A stretch of DNA of 64,000 nucleotides from Sclerodactyla briareus (lineage: Eukaryota; Echinodermata; Holothuroidea; Dendrochirotida; Sclerodactylidae), in NCBI GenBank assembly GCA_026419785.1, contig JAODTK010001843.1, positions 62,001 to 126,000 on the forward strand, given 5' to 3'. The notes under the pieces were generated by a model, which was given only the letters and a program-made list of their open reading frames with translations, did no database searches and was not told where the DNA came from. The position numbers and the translations under genes were made by a program. Shown piece by piece: positions 1 through 12,115 of the stretch; position 1 is the stretch's first letter, and each line of letters starts with the position of its first letter.

Positions 1-59
1 AAAATGGCCGAATGAGGGATTCAGATCCGCTTTTGACAGTGACCTTCATGTAGCAGATG

Positions 60-2752
60 GTTGTTCAAGTTCCTAGCTGTTAGTATGTAAACGCATATGG
101 ATGGAATACATTAGTTACGTACTGCTTAGTTATGTCCGCTTTCTAGACAGGTTCTAGGATCGGATGTCAGCGACGGGACGGCCGGGGAAGGGAAGGGGGA
201 AGGGAAATCTTGAAATCCCTTGAATTTCATCATTTTGAAAAATCGATCGATCTATATATGCTTGTACACACCCTACTTGACATTGAGTGCGTTTCTCTGA
301 TTTGCGATTTGGAATTTAGAAAATTGACGATAACCTTAGTGTCGTACTGACCGGGACCATATATATACCGACTGCCAACGTAAGTACAACAGCCGGAGAG
401 ACGAATCGCGCAGTCACTCGAAATGACACTTGATATTTCTCGTTCTACGACATACATGTAATACTCCTTCTAATAGAGAGATGTGTTGTACAGAGAAAGA
501 TCGGGACAATAGGATTATTGAACCCAAGGCTTTTGGAGCAAGCAATTGCAGCGAAGGTTTGAGGAAGAGGGTTTTGTACTTCGTTGCGTTGAACGTATCA
601 GACTATTATAATACGTAAGTCTAGGCCTAAGTATTACGATTACTAAGCACAAATCAACGTAGCCTACGAAACCCGTGTGATTTGACGCGGGGGTGAGCAT
701 CGGAACGGTCTTTATTTTGCAGTGAATTTCTTAAACTAACCCATGTTAGACACGAAAGTTGTCAGATCGGATCCGACAATTGTATAAATCTATAGGCCTA
801 ACAGCAGTTCCTTAACTTCTTGTCTCATTAAGTAGTTTTCTAGATCCATTGTGTAGGATTTTACTTCGTATGATTATACAGGTAGGTCACCCATCCATAA
901 ACTAGCTGGCCCTGTGTGGATCTTCGTTAATGATTATGATCGCCACTTGTCGAAAAATGACAATAATATCAGCCTTCTTCCTCCTCCCTTTTAATAATTT
1001 AGGTCTCTAAAAGGGCTGTTCACACTTGTGCGAACGATACGATACGATTAAATTATCGGACGTCGACGTTTGTTAAAAATTTTTGGTTATTTCACTAGGA
1101 GGTTCACACCTGTGCGATATGAGACGATCCGATACGTTAATTTTATCGGACGTCGAGTTGAAATATTTCAACTTTTATCGTACGATAAAATTTAAGCGGA
1201 TGCGATAACTTGCGCAATGCAGTGATAAACTTACGCAATTCTGAAAAGAGTATGGAATGCCGAAAAGGCCATTGGGGGAAGTTTGGCGTAGAATGTGGTT
1301 TTAGTGATAAAATCAGGGGTTCTGATGCATGTATTGTGTGTGACGTTTTTGGGGAAGACATTGGCCTCTGCTTGAGCTTACGTCCTATTTTGCCGCCATG
1401 CTGGACCTACGAAACCATTATTTATCCATTCGAGAGGGGCAGGAAGGAGGGATTTTTTTCGCAGAGGGGGTCGATCCATAGCCTGACGTTTTGACGGGGA
1501 ACTTCACCCTAACCCCCATGTGAAGAAAGGCTGGGAAGAACGAAGAAGGCAACGGAAATAAGCTCTAGGGGGAAGGGGGAAGCATGTCAATCTAACACTC
1601 ACAAGTTAATGATGTCTTGTAGGTCCATGGAGGAGAGTAGAAGGCTACACAGTGGATCCGTGATATTATGTTTACAATGCTTTGTTCTGAGCAGAGAACC
1701 AAAAGCGCTCTTTTCAAGCTCAATTTGTTTCTTCCAGCGGTGGTGCGCTATAGTTCTAGTGAGGTCGTGGAATGCTCTCTCTGTTAATCTGTATGAGGCG
1801 GAGACTGCATGCTTTCTTAACTACATCACTTCGCCGTAAGCGGCGGGTGGCTGCAGCTTAGTGCCCTTCCAAGGCATGCACTCCTTGATTGATTGTGTTT
1901 TGGTCAGATGAATCGTAGAAATTTAATGTATGGAATGAACTTCAGTAATGTCCAGAAAACCGTTTTATCAGGTGCCCCAATTTTTGGCGTGATGTCTCCA
2001 CGACAAGCGTAGCTGTTGTTGGTTTGTCTTTAAAATGGGGTCGTTATTAAACCCTATTTCACATTTCACGCCTCCTACAAGTACAGACAGGCACAAAGCT
2101 TCGAATTGCTTGAATTACAATCTCGTTTCAAACATTGCTGCACGACCATGCTCTCCTAATGCCCGAAGCGACAAAAGGGTAAAACTTATGCTTCTTCTCA
2201 ATAAATCCCACCACTTCTCCGTTATTGTAGGCGCCGAGACGTCCGATAAAAATTATCGTCCGACATTTTTTTATCGCACAAGTGTGAAAACTCCATCCAA
2301 TAAATTTATCGTATCGTCTCGTTCTGTATCGCACAAGTGGTGCACAGCGCGTATTAGTGTAAATTTAGGAACATTCCACCCGAGGTCTTCTTCTCTCAGT
2401 TGATATGGTGACAATCCAAAAGCAGAACATTTTTTTAGCCTGATTCCGGATGCATTCAAGCAACTAGATTGTTATATTCAGAGATGCAGCAAACAGGGAG
2501 GAATAGTGTGGTCCAGACTGCAATACTATATGCCCTTTGGTAGCTGAATCTTCATCAGTCCTCCTAACAGTACAGATCAAATTACGAGCATGCAAGTAGG
2601 GATATCTCCATCACAGCAGGAGTCTGAATACAATGTTGTATGTAGTATCGGAGCTGGGTGAACACGACCTGAATAGATTTTGGGCAAAATTCACTTATTT
2701 GGTAGGGTAACTAGCCTATTTCTGTATCTTTATTGTTCAAGTCGTGAGCAAG
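60..2752. repeat. Direct-repeat copy A (~2.7 kb segment)
   Basis: This segment is repeated in the same orientation at about 6745-9443. Both copies begin near a TTCAAGTTCC word, share the GGTTCTAGGATCGGA and AAAAATCGATCGATCTATA words, carry a complete Harbinger-like element at the same internal position, and end near a TTTATTGTTCA..GTCGTGAG word. Most differences are one- or two-base insertions and deletions. No intact reading frame spans it. The shared flanks show that the internal transposon inserted before the segment was duplicated. It could be a tandem duplication with a ~6.7 kb period, a larger composite transposon, or two haplotypes wrongly joined. Confidence 0.85.
1012..2351. mobile_element. 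PIF/Harbinger-like non-autonomous DNA transposon, copy A
   Basis: The left end reads GGGCTGTTCACACTTGTGCG and is followed by runs of CGATACGATA and by TTATCGGACGTCGA. The right end (about 2238-2351) carries the reverse complement, with two TATCGCACAAGTG units. Each end contains the terminal motif twice in tandem, so the inverted repeat is about 100-200 bp long. TAA precedes the left end, as in the other copies. A 3-bp TWA target site is typical of PIF/Harbinger, which is the basis of the family call. No transposase domain is recognisable inside, so it is probably non-autonomous. Confidence 0.7.
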
Positions 2753-4295
2753 ATTACAGCATTCCAAAGAAATAAAATTCCATGATTTTCCATGAAGAAA
2801 TTTTTAGAATGACAGGATGAACAGTTACTCATTCCAGTCCAGGACAGCTTGGAAAGCCATGTTAGACAACAATCTCCGGTGTTGTCTTTGCCATCAAATT
2901 CCTGACTTATCCAGGATTGAAACATCTGTGCACCCAGTCAGCCTTTTCCAAGGGTAAAGCTGGGAAACCCTGTCACCTTGCGTTCATCAAGTCATATAAA
3001 CATACAGGAGAATTCAGATACGAAACAGTTTCTTGGTCCCAAATGATCCCAGACCCACATGGTACCTACTTAGGCTCGGCCAGCGCTCTCACCCTGTGAC
3101 CAATTGGGCATTTAGATCTCAGTCAACATCCAAAACGAGGATGGTGAGTGTTGGGAAACAATAGGGGAGGGATAGTTTAGGGACATCAACGACGCATGCA
3201 TCATAGTATGTCTCTTCAAGCCTGAAAAATGTACCTGCGTCCAACTTCGAATGAGGTTTTATGATGGCAGGGAGAAAGCCTTCTCACGGGTACAGTGAAA
3301 AACAAATAATGCCACTGGTGTCAAAGTGTCATGGGGTGCAGTGGCAGTCGGATGTTGCAAGAACAGTGGTAGAAAGCATTATCGCAACTCTCAAAACATA
3401 TATCAACAATCCTAACAGCAGAAGCTTCACAAATATAAATATAGTTCAATATATTTTTCAAATATAAACATAGTAAAACATGGAATAATGGTTTTGATAT
3501 GAAAGACAGTGTGACAGTTGGAGAATAGGCTTATTATTCAACGCTGTGGAAGAAATTGTCGATACCCTCATCTTGTGTACATGCGCACTGCAGCCGTGAA
3601 CAGGCTCATTGGTACTGTAGACAACAAGACCACCAATACTTGCAACCTGTACATGGTAGGGTAAAATTGTTAATGAGGTTGAACAGTGGATCCCCTCGAG
3701 GCAATTCCAAGGGGAAAAAATAGGAGTTATGAGTTGTCATACGAGAACCCCTCCAGCCATAAGTGAGGGACTGTCTGATGATTTGAAAGATTATTGATTC
3801 ATTAATTGGAGAGTTGAAGGCCAATGGTACTGTAAATATGACTTGGTATTCTCTTCTAAATTTGAAGGAGTTACTCCAGAGTGAATTTCAGCCCGATTCG
3901 TGTGCACGGGTAAGGCACAAAACCGCTACTGCAAAATTCGCACTGTTTGTTCACAAATATTAGAGAATAATTTTATTTATATTGAGTGGATACTTTGGTC
4001 TTTCTGATATCAAGGCCGCAAAAAGGCAGAGTCTACGGTGTAGGGTTCCATAGAAGCCTTTTCATCGTACACCAATGCTGTAATCGATTCCTCAAAAGTG
4101 AATTGAGATATTTCAACGGGCCACATACCAGAACCTACAAATTTTGAATGTTCCCTCTCACCTGTTGTAGTTTGAAGCAAATCTGCTTCATGACAATTGG
4201 CCTATATGTACAGCAAGCATACAGTTACAAGGAGGAACAAGAGTCCCTGCTGTCGCCACTCCCCCAAACAAGTAACTATGGGCGAACTGAAACAA
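2753..4295. other. No gene recognised
   Basis: Short open frames occur on both strands, but none resembles a known protein and none has exon-like borders. The base composition is ordinary for the window. I see no repeat shared with the rest of the window here. Confidence 0.4.
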
Positions 4296-4965
4296 CTCCA
4301 TGTATGAATGCTGCGTTCATTTTAACTCGTGATATGTAATCACAACTTTCTCATTGTGATTGTGTTCCAGTAACAAAAGTAGTGAGAATGGGGGAATTCA
4401 AGATGGCTTGCCAACAAGAGCAAAACCGAAAACCCCCATATTGTTTATCATCAAATGAGGAGGATCTCTTTCAGTTTCCTCATTCGTTCCTGAATTTTTT
4501 TTCTCAGTTCACAAGAATCAAAGAAAAATATCGAATTTGTCCATTCACTTCAAATTTGAAATTAAACTATTCCAAGGTTAACGTTACCGCATGGGTAGTG
4601 ATGGAAAAAAAGGCACTGGATCGCCGGCAATCGGCAAACAGTCTTTTGGTCCGGAAACTTCGCTTCTTATGAATTGGTTTGCAACAACCGTGGTGATTGT
4701 TGTTCTTCAAGATATTGGACCTGAAATTATTCATTTCTTGCATGGGAATTTTTCAATTTGGCTTCAAATTTTTCAACTCAGTTGGTAGAATGTCCGCAAT
4801 CTTGATTATGTGAAAGTCGAGTGAGCTTTCGTACAAAACCAGTTCCCCACGGCAATCACGAGTTTATGTGCAAATGGAATGCGATTTCCAGTCGTTTGAT
4901 AACCTTATCGCCGTAAATGGAAGGCGGCATAAGATGCAAATCGTTAGGCTTCCAGACTCCAACTG
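4296..4965. repeat. Dispersed repeat X, copy 1
   Basis: It shares a long stretch of similarity, in the same orientation, with about 19590-20060: an ATGCTGCGTTC start, a GCACT(G)GATCGCC block, a GAATTGGTTTGC block, GTGAAAGTCGAG and GGTAAATGGAAG. The copy here is longer because of an internal block at about 4340-4560. There is no coding evidence. The family is unknown. Confidence 0.6.
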
Positions 4966-4985
4966 TACTGTAAACAGGTTTTTGT

Positions 4986-5013
4986 AGCTCAAACCAGCTA
5001 TGCTGGTTGAGCT
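4986..5013. repeat. 28-bp near-perfect palindrome (hairpin)
   Basis: The arms AGCTCAAACCAGC and GCTGGTTGAGCT flank a two-to-three-base centre. The same 28 bases occur exactly, in reverse complement, at 26444-26471. It appears to mark one end of a dispersed repeat whose body carries TGACCTT units. Confidence 0.7.
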
Positions 5014-5640
5014 GTGATGATCCGCATTTTATTCTATCTACTAAGTTCAGTGTGTCCACAATTGCTTTTGGCTTTTTTTTTACTTTTTGGCTGCCAATTG
5101 ATCAACTCTTGATTGATGTTGACCAAAATGAACATAATGATCATTGACTACTAGGGACATTTATGACCTTGTGAAGTCAGGTCAAAGGTAATTAAAGCCC
5201 ATCACCAATGGGCCATTGGTTCACAATACAAAAATGTATCTTATCTACAAAAAGCATTACATTGTCTGAAACCCCAGTCATAATGGTTCTTGGGTAGAGA
5301 TCCTTTCAGATTGTACACAGATTTTTGATGGAACGTCCTATAATGCCATTAGAGTTAAAACAGTAGTAACACTGGTGAAATGAAAAGAAATATAATAGGC
5401 CCCTAAACAGTCAGACTTTGATGAATGTGGACCGAACTTGGAGGAAAATGTTCACGACTCCGGGACCACTTTGACCTTGTGAAGGTCAAGTCAAAGGTGA
5501 TTAAAGAGGGAATAAGGGACCTATTTGTTAACATCTACAAAAAGGCATTTCTGCTATGAAGGGGATTGGACTGTTCTCAAAGTGCATTCTAATGTTTTCT
5601 CTTAAAAGTGCTTCATGACCTGTTCACAAAATGTACATGT
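5014..5640. repeat. TGACCTT-type dispersed repeat body
   Basis: Two related units (near 5100-5400 and 5400-5640) each contain a GACCTTGTGAAG..TCAAAGGT block followed by ATTAAAG and a CTACAAAAAG block. The part next to the hairpin (TGTGATGA..ATTCTATCTAC and the following TTTTGG words) matches the reverse complement of the region before the hairpin at 26444-26471. Repeats of this style are widespread in marine invertebrate genomes. There is no coding potential. Confidence 0.55.
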
Positions 5641-6135
5641 TAGCTGAGGTAGTATAAGGTTGATTCCATGGAAAGGTTGACTATTTCCCAGGATCCTTTT
5701 CATTTCTCCCATAATTCACTCGGAGATCTACTCGCAATATATGCCGCATTCTTCGGACCTCGTAATACGGGTAGCGCGGACAATAAACCGCGTGGTTTGG
5801 TATTGTGTACATAACCTTTGGGAAGCACATTACGCCTTTGCATTCAACCTCTATCAGGGTAATTATCACAAGTCACCACTTCGAAAAACGCACCATAAGA
5901 TATGACTTCGCAAATCAGCCGGTATAGTATACCGGGTAGTCCCGCACACCTGGGGTAAAAAGGGACACTGTTTCGACGACGGTGATTAGCCACATGATAT
6001 TCGAAACGGTTTCGCGGAAACTGATCAGCTGTTGAGAATTATTATCCAGCGAATTGGGCAGATTACGAGTGAGTACTTAAAAAAGGCGATGAGGGAGTCA
6101 GCTCGCTTTGAAGTGACTCTCATCGTAGAATATTG

Positions 6136-6736
6136 CCCTTACAAAAAAAGGGTGGCAATTTGCTTCCAAACACACACATTTTCCCAGGTAAAACCTGTGA
6201 CATTGGCCACCAGGTTGGGTTACTGCCCCACATTGAACAGTTTGCACCGTCAAACCGCGGAAAAAATGGTATCAACTTGATGACAACAGGTTTCTGTGAC
6301 AAACCTGGGGTCAAATTGGCAAGGGGCGAAAATGTGTCATTGCCACACCACTACATGGGTGTAAAACCTGGGAAAATCTGTGGCAGGCCCACATTAACTG
6401 GGGAATTCATCTCTTTATTAGTATATATCCCAAAGTATGCACTAAGTAATGAACGAAGGTTACCACAGGTTACGACAAGGTTGAACACACATTACCAACA
6501 TTGCCATGTATGACAGTATTCTCTAAACCCAGGTTTGCCATGTTCACAGGTTTTGATACACGTGTCAATGTGGGGAAACACTGTGGTAAAAAAACACAGG
6601 TTGACACAGAAAATTTCTCCAAAATCACAGGTTTGCCTCATATTGTTGCCGTATATTGTCTTGAATTTTGCCCGCTTTGTCAATGGCAACCACCGTGAGT
6701 TTTTTGACACAGGTGCCACACGGTTTTTTGTAAGGG
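6136..6736. mobile_element. Short inverted-repeat DNA element (MITE), ~600 bp
   Basis: The left end reads CCCTTACAAAAAA followed by GGTGGCA, and the right end carries the reverse complement (GTGCCAC..TTTTTTGTAAGGG). Inside, the words ACAGGTTTG and CCAGGTTTG and their variants recur many times, as subterminal repeats do. No target-site duplication is clear at either flank and no protein is encoded. The right end lies just before direct-repeat copy B. The superfamily is not determined. Confidence 0.65.
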
Positions 6737-6744
6737 TGGTGTTT

Positions 6745-9443
6745 CAAGTTCCCATAAGCCTTAGTAGACTGCCTATGGATGCATAAGATTACGTACTGCA
6801 TTGTATGTTACACCTTCTAGCAAGGTTCTAGGATCGGAGGTCAGCGACGGGACGGCCTTGGAAATTTTGAAACCCTCCTTGAATTCATAATTTTGAAAAA
6901 TCGATCGATCTATAATATGCCTTGTCCACACCCTACTTGAATATTTGAGTGCGTTTCCTCTGTATTTTGCGATTTGGGAATCTTAGAAAAAATGACGAAT
7001 ACCCAAGTGTCGTCACTGCCAGGGACCTAATATAGATAACGACTGCCAACGTACGTACACAGCCGGATTGCGAGGATTAGCGCAGTCACTCGAAAGTGAC
7101 ACTTGATATTCTCGTTCTAAGAAAGACTCATGTTAATACTCCTTTAATAGTGATGATGTGAAGTACAGAGAAGCGGGGAGGAACAATAGATTATTAACCC
7201 AAGGATTTTGAGCAATTTGCAGCGAAGGTTTGAGGCAGAGGGTTTGTTACTTCTTGTAGCTTAAGGGGGGTAGTGGTGTTGAACGTATAAGCCTATATAA
7301 TACTGTAAGTACTAGGCATAAGTATTACGCTATAAAGCACAAGTTCAAAGTAGCTACGAAACCGTGTGATTTTGAGCGGGTGAGCATCGGAACGGTTGAG
7401 ATTTTTGCGGATTTCTAACTAACCCTGTTATACATCGAAAGTTGGTAAGAGGATCAGGACATGTAAAAATATTAGGCCTTCAGAAGTTCTTAACTTCTTT
7501 CTCATAAGTATGTTTTCTCGTCCAGTGTGTCAGTGATTTACTCGGAGTGATTTATAATGGCTTGAGGTCAACCATCCATAAATAGGGCCCTGGCGGATCT
7601 TGTAATGATACGATCGCCACTTGTCGAAAAATGACAAATAAGATCAGCCTCTCTTCCGCCTACCTTTAAGAATAATTTAGGTCTAAAGGGATGCTTCAAA
7701 CTTGTTCGATACGATACGATACGGATAAAGTTACGGACCGTCGAGTTAAAAAGTGTATTTCCAATAGGGAGTTGGTCACACCTGGCGATATGATACATAC
7801 GATCCGATAATTTATCGGACGTAGAGTGAAAATATTTCAACTTTATCGTACGATAAAATTAGCGGATGCGATAAATTGCGCAATGCATTGATAAACTTAC
7901 GCAATTCTGCAAAATAGTATGGAAATGCCGAAAAGGCCATTGGGGGAACGTTGGCGTAGAATGTGGGTTTTAGTGGATAAAATCAGGGGTTCTGAGAATG
8001 TAGTGTGTAGTGACGTATTTGGGGAAGACATGGGCCTCTGATTGAGCTTACGGTCAGATTTGCCGCCATGCCTGGGACCTACGAAAACCATGATTTATCC
8101 ATTCGAGAGAGGGGAAGGGTAGGAGGGAGTTTTACAGAGGGGGTCGATCCATAGCTGACGCTTTGACGGACTCACCCTAACCCCCATGTGAAAGAAGAAA
8201 GTGGAGGGGGGAGGAAAGAAACGAAGAAGGCAACGAAAAAAAGCTATAGAGGGACAGGGGGAATAAGTCAAAAAAAAAATTCTAACGCCAGTGTAATTGG
8301 ATGTCTGGTCGGTAATGTTGGGAGGAGCTTAGAAGGCTACACAGTGGAGCCGTAGATATTTGTTTACATGCTGTTCTGAGAAGAGTAACCAAGCTCCCCA
8401 TTTTCAGCCAATTGTGCTCCAGCCTTCCTTATTATTATAGTGAGCGTGGAAGGCTCTCTGGTAATCTGTATGGAGGCGGAGACTCTGAAGGCTTTCTAGA
8501 CTCACATCCACTTCGCCGTAGCGGAGGGTGGATGCAGCTAAAAAGTGCCTTCCAGGCATGCCACTCCCTTGATGATTGTGTTTTGGTCAGACGTGAATCG
8601 TAGAAAATTTATGTATGGAATGAAATGCAGTAATGTTCAGGAAACAGTTTTATCGGTGCCCCAATTGTTGCGTGATGTCTCCACGACAAAAGCTGTAGCT
8701 GTTGTGGTGTGCTTTTCAAAATGGGTCGTAAACACTATTTCAACGCCTACACACGTACCGCGAAAAGGCACAGAGTTCGAATTGCTTTGAAATTACAATT
8801 GGTATTAAAAATTGCCGCCGACCAGATCTCCTAATGCTCTCCGAAAGCGACCATAAAAAGGTAAAACTGCTTCTTCTAAAATAAAATCACCACATTCTCC
8901 GTTAGTTATGGGCCGAGAACGTCCGCTAAAATTTATCGTCGACATTTTTATCGCACAAGTGTGAAACACTCCATCGATAAATTTATCGTATAGTATAGTA
9001 TCGTATCGAACAAGTGTGAACAGCGCGTAATGTAGTGTAAATTAGGAAGCATCCACTACCGAGGTCTTCTTTTCTCAGTGGATCTGGTGGACAAATCAAA
9101 AGCAGAGAACATTTGAGGCCTGATTCGGATGCATCAAGCAACTAGATGTTCTATTCAGAAGGCCAGCCAAAACGGGAGGAATAGTGTGGTCAAGGCCTGC
9201 AATACTATGAGACCTGTTGGTAGCTGAACTTCAGCAGCCTCCTACAAGTGGACATAAGTAAGAGCATGCAAATAGAGATATCTCCATCACAGCAGGAGTC
9301 TGGATAGCCAAATTTTGTATGTAGTATCGGAGGGGGGTGAAAGTAAGATTGATTAGATTTTTTTTTTTTGGGGGGTTAAAAATTTCACTTATTTGGTAGG
9401 GTAATAGCTATTTATGTACTTTATTGTTCAGGTCGTGAGAAGA
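6745..9443. repeat. Direct-repeat copy B (~2.7 kb segment)
   Basis: This is the second copy of the segment at about 60-2752, in the same orientation and with the same internal Harbinger-like element. It differs from copy A mainly by short insertions and deletions, including homopolymer differences such as the T run near 9358-9370. The internal reading frames do not agree between the copies, so none of them is likely to be a gene. Confidence 0.85.
7687..9027. mobile_element. PIF/Harbinger-like non-autonomous DNA transposon, copy B
   Basis: The terminal inverted repeat is slightly eroded on the left. The right end is CGAACAAGTGTGAACAGCGCG. TAA stands immediately outside both ends (7684-7686 and 9028-9030), a 3-bp duplication of the kind PIF/Harbinger transposases make. 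The internal sequence matches copy A. No transposase is visible. Confidence 0.75.
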
Positions 9444-10263
9444 ACAATAAATATAGGTGATATGGTTATTTTATTGCTTACATAAGGCAGGAAATGAATG
9501 TAAATGTAACTGATTGGTTTCCGGATAAAATAGGCTAATTAAGTTGTGAAAAATGTTAACCTACAGTCCCAAAACTGTTTTAAACAAAGATCCAAGGTCA
9601 GCGACTCCTAATGCATCTAATTTGCATAATTTCCACAAATCTTGAACCTGGTATTACGGTTTTTTCCGCTCACTTTTAGTTTCAGTTTGTTGCATCATGG
9701 ATTCAGTGTCAAAGTTTATTCGGCGGTAAGAACGGTTCTATGTGATTTTGTACGTGGTATCTCGGTGGGTAACAAACCTTATTAGATTTTTGGGTACGAT
9801 TTGACCTAAAAAAGCGCCCTAACGCCAGTTATGTAATGTATGTTTATGCTCATTAGCAAGATTGTTCTCATTGTTCACATTTTTCTTCAGGAAATGCCTG
9901 TTAATCCATTGAAAACTGTAACCCAAGTTGATGTAACATGGTCCAGTAATGTGGCGTTTTTTGTAACGTGATTCGGCACTGATTGCTCATTCCAGTACTG
10001 GTACTGCTTGAAAATCTGATGAGAGAAATCGTACTGTAGGTAGATAATATACATGACTTGGGAAAAATCTTCAGTGGTTCCTTCCTCAAACTTTACTTAA
10101 AAGGGTAAGCACAACAATTTACTCGCCCAGTACTGATAAGCCTGCAAAAGCAGACGCATCTGAAGAAGCGTACCTAAAAGAGGGTGCTACACACTCCTTA
10201 GTATTACCACAATCGATAGTACCGATTGTCTACAGGACTTTGTTTGACAAAATCCCCCGAAAT
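9444..10263. other. No gene recognised
   Basis: AT-rich sequence between direct-repeat copy B and the DIRS element. Frames are short and without recognisable motifs. Confidence 0.4.
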
Positions 10264-10299
10264 AAACCCACCTTCGTCAAGGGGGGTACGTACGAGGGG

Positions 10300-10441
10300 C
10301 AACTACTTCTTGACTTACTCAAATGCTTTCGGCCAACGGCCGCTTCAACACACTATACCACTATAAAAGAGTTAAGCACAGCGCCGGTACTGAACGCAGC
10401 CGAACTAGCTGGGTGCGACAACGGCGCTGTACTACCATTAC
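10300..10441. repeat. DIRS inverted terminal repeat, left
   Basis: Its reverse complement (ATGGTAGTACAG, CACCCAGCTAGTT, GGTACCGGCGCTGTG-like, AGTGGTATAG, GTGTGTTGAAGCGG, GGCCGAAA, AGTAAGTC) follows the same order of words at 16601-16740, with scattered indels. This is the 3' end of the element in the sense direction. Confidence 0.85.
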
Positions 10442-10500
10442 AACTAGCACACGAGGTCCCGGCTTAGTTGGGGAGGACAGGGAGGGAGTACAGAGGTAAG

Positions 10501-10556
10501 TTGCCCCTCGAGTAGCCCCCTTGACGAAGGGGGGTTTTACTTACTTCAGGGCACTT
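10501..10556. repeat. DIRS internal complementary region
   Basis: The first 38 bases are complementary to the left terminus at 10264-10302, with a few differences. The next 18 bases are exactly complementary to the right terminus at 16741-16758. Such a region, complementary to the two element ends side by side, is thought to act as a splint when the DIRS circle is closed during replication. It lies just inside the 3' inverted repeat, where DIRS elements carry it. Confidence 0.88.
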
Positions 10557-11269
10557 ACCTTGTGGACTTACTACAAATTGGAGACTCCCACCGCAAGGAG
10601 CTGGGAAGCCGGGAGCGAAGAATCCCAAGAGAAGAAGACCACTCACCGTAAAAAAGACGTTGAGTACGCTCCGTAGTCACACCAGATCCAGACATCCGGG
10701 CGGGCACCCTCCGTCACAGGCAGGTTGTCCCCGAGCCAGCCACAACCCAACACAACACGCGCAACGAGCGAGGGCAAGGGTGGGGAAGGGGGGAGGGGGC
10801 AAAGCTGACGATTTACCTAGAGGCAGTGGCCCCCGGGGCGAGGGCCACCGCCAGCCGATGAACCCGAAACCGCGAACCCTAAACGCCCTAAACGGAAACA
10901 AGTAGAGGGGAAATCGGCCACCGCCCGACACACCACGACCCGACGCACACACCACGGTACACTCCGAGTCGCGAATCATCAGACGTAGGGTGGAATCCTC
11001 AGACCCCGGGCAGCCATCGCGCAGCTCCTCCGAAAGGCCCGCCGCTCGGAGGGAACCCGACACGGGTCCACGAAACCAGGCGCAGAGGCCTCTGGTGCAC
11101 GGGTGGCGCGTTCCCAGACCGGAAGCACCAGGAGCGTCCGGGGAAGAAGGGGAGAATCCGGCGGCGCCCAGCCAGAAACGCCGAGTGGCCGGAACCAGCT
11201 TGGGTCGGCCCACAAACGGGCGCTGTCAGGAGGACCCAACACGGGCTCCCTGCCACCCGCTCGATCCCC
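10557..11269 (-). pseudogene. DIRS 3' coding region, tyrosine recombinase expected but not confirmed
   Basis: In DIRS elements the tyrosine recombinase lies between RNase H and the internal complementary region, which is this interval. Long GC-rich frames are open on both strands, the longest being a 178-residue minus-strand frame at 10677-11213. I could not place the conserved Arg, His-x-x-Arg and Tyr residues in any one frame. The region is probably a frameshifted recombinase gene, but that rests on position only. The plus-strand frames here look like composition shadows. Confidence 0.4.
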
Positions 11270-12115
11270 TGTCGACTAGACTGAACGGCGTTCCGCGTCG
11301 AGAAAGGCCCATTCCAGGGCCAGAGCATCGACCGCACAGGCGCCCGAGGGGACTTGTGTGCAGAAGAGAGCGCGCTTTCGTTGAGATGCGATGAGAACAG
11401 GCCACCTTCCGGAACGATGAAATGCCTCGCCCCCTACAAGCCTGACACAACTCCGGACGGAAGGACCACTCCGTCGGAGCCTGAGTGATTGCCCGAGGAG
11501 CGCGTTGCGATGGGTCTGGAACTGGAAGGTGTTGAAAAACGCCTGAGGCGCACTCCGTGCGTGCGCACCCTGGAATAGGTCACAGGTCACGGACAGAGCC
11601 TCCGCGCACGCGTCCGCCCTGCCGGTTCTGACGACACCGCCGCGGTACTGTCGCCAAGGCCAGTACGAGCGGCCCCACTCTCGGTTGCAGTAGTTTCAAA
11701 CGCACGGAACACCACCCGCAATCGAGATGTTATGGGGTCCCCCGGAACTCCATTCCCACACCTGAGCAACGCGACTAAGGGCGGCGGGAGCCCCCCCAGC
11801 CCTTAAGCGAGGCGTACGAGTTAGGCAAAAAAGTTGGGACGGGAAGGCGGGAATCGTAACCCCCCATGACGTTGCTTCCCTGGTCAGCCCCAAACGGATA
11901 TCGGGTTTCCAGGTGTGGCTTGCCACGGCACCTGGCCGTCGACAGATCCTGAGGCGACGGTGCGAAAAAAACGCCAAGGATGTGGATCTGAGGGGGCGCA
12001 TGTACAGCGGCAATAGGGAACCAGGTCACGAGGCTCCGCCATGAAGCCGAAGAGCACCAGCCATGCCCGCGCAGGAAGAGTTCTGCCCTGAAGCTGCCGA
12101 CACCGTTTGCAGGAC
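11270..12115 (-). pseudogene. DIRS RNase H / connection region, frameshifted
   Basis: This continues downstream of the reverse transcriptase. The minus-strand frame at 11775-12146 holds a stretch like the DIRS connection segment that follows the RT. The minus-strand frame at 11276-11590 ends in AVDALALEWAF, resembling the A-x-AVDA-x-x-x-x-W motif that DIRS-type polyproteins carry near the RNase H end. Several frame changes are needed to read through. The RNase H catalytic acids could not be assigned. Confidence 0.6.

Noticed and set aside
7897-8091. Similar minus-strand frames in the Harbinger-like copies as a conserved protein
   Set aside because: Similarity follows from shared nucleotides among copies, and the frames are not maintained consistently between copies.
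60-9443. The two direct repeats as long terminal repeats of a retrotransposon
   Set aside because: The interval between them has no gag or pol, the repeat ends lack TG/CA, and the repeats contain a complete DNA transposon.
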